This document shows positions 63,903 through 64,000 of a stretch of 64,000 nucleotides of DNA, piece by piece (position 1 is the stretch's first letter; every line of letters starts with the position of its first letter). The translations under genes were made by a program, and so were the position numbers. The DNA comes from Ignavibacteria bacterium (GTDB lineage Bacteria; Bacteroidota; Ignavibacteria; Kapaibacteriales; UBA2268), in NCBI GenBank assembly GCA_026417135.1, contig JAOADV010000003.1:114255-178254 (forward strand). Direction: 5' to 3'. Under the pieces are notes generated by a model. It was not told the origin of the DNA and did no database searches. It worked only from the letters and a program-made list of their open reading frames with translations.

Positions 63903-64000
63903 TACAAAGTTCCAATCAAATATGCAAAAGAATAAAATTTATTATTGAATTTATTTTCCAGTTAAATTGTTATTTTGCATTTCAAATAATAATCTAAAAT

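Noticed and set aside
1..64000. Search for CRISPR, prophage, insertion sequences, toxin-antitoxin, restriction or other defence genes
   Set aside because: None seen; the genes are housekeeping or secreted proteins, without transposase, integrase or nuclease islands.

Overview
This is a gene-dense, AT-rich bacterial chromosome segment (roughly 35% GC by eye). It points to the Bacteroidota/Ignavibacteriota/Kapabacteria part of the FCB group. Three long secreted proteins end in what look like type IX secretion (Por) sorting domains, there is a TonB-dependent receptor, and at least 13 transcription units are preceded by the Bacteroidota-type -7 promoter element TAnnTTTG, most often as TAATTTTG. 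I cannot place it to genus from the sequence alone. TCGA appears several-fold more common than base composition predicts.

Layout. 1-8244 is envelope and secreted material: the tail of a TonB-dependent receptor, a lipoprotein, a HAD phosphatase, a 1302-residue secreted multidomain protein and an NPP-type phosphodiesterase. 8587-21348 holds a GAF/degenerate-GGDEF membrane protein with RNase R, convergent MutS2, a CDF metal exporter lacking its cytoplasmic domain, a glmM-cinA-tsaD operon, and a MauE/DoxX-like protein with ComF. 21334-33529 holds an atypical GH13-like protein, a TPR protein, a compact seven-gene minus-strand operon (thioredoxin-like, MBL hydrolase, Rieske, QueG, YyaL-type, PrmA, Ppx), and udg-ddl.

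33539-43868 holds a tilS-hpt-ribE-pseudoesterase-S41 protease-membrane protein operon, a sialidase-like type IX cargo protein, and HAD-nadD. 43936-55447 holds uvrC, the chromosome partition pair parA-parB with a Nudix gene, proS, a tRNA with anticodon CAU that looks like tRNA-Ile2 (the substrate of the TilS encoded about 10 kb away), an outer-membrane-like protein, cstA, hpnE, pgsA and ftsY. 55448-64000 holds an intergenic REP-like hairpin element, an orphan histidine kinase, secD-secF, and a GHL15-like type IX cargo protein.

Most genes are housekeeping functions in translation, DNA repair, cofactor and cell-wall synthesis, and protein export (FtsY, SecDF), with the large secreted proteins as candidate export clients. 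I found no phage, insertion sequence, CRISPR array, toxin-antitoxin or defence island. I do not see a convincing undescribed multi-gene system. The best leads are a pseudo-esterase with its nucleophile and histidine lost, a GH13-like enzyme with altered catalytic motifs, the seven-gene redox-flavoured operon, the TCGA bias, and the REP-like element.
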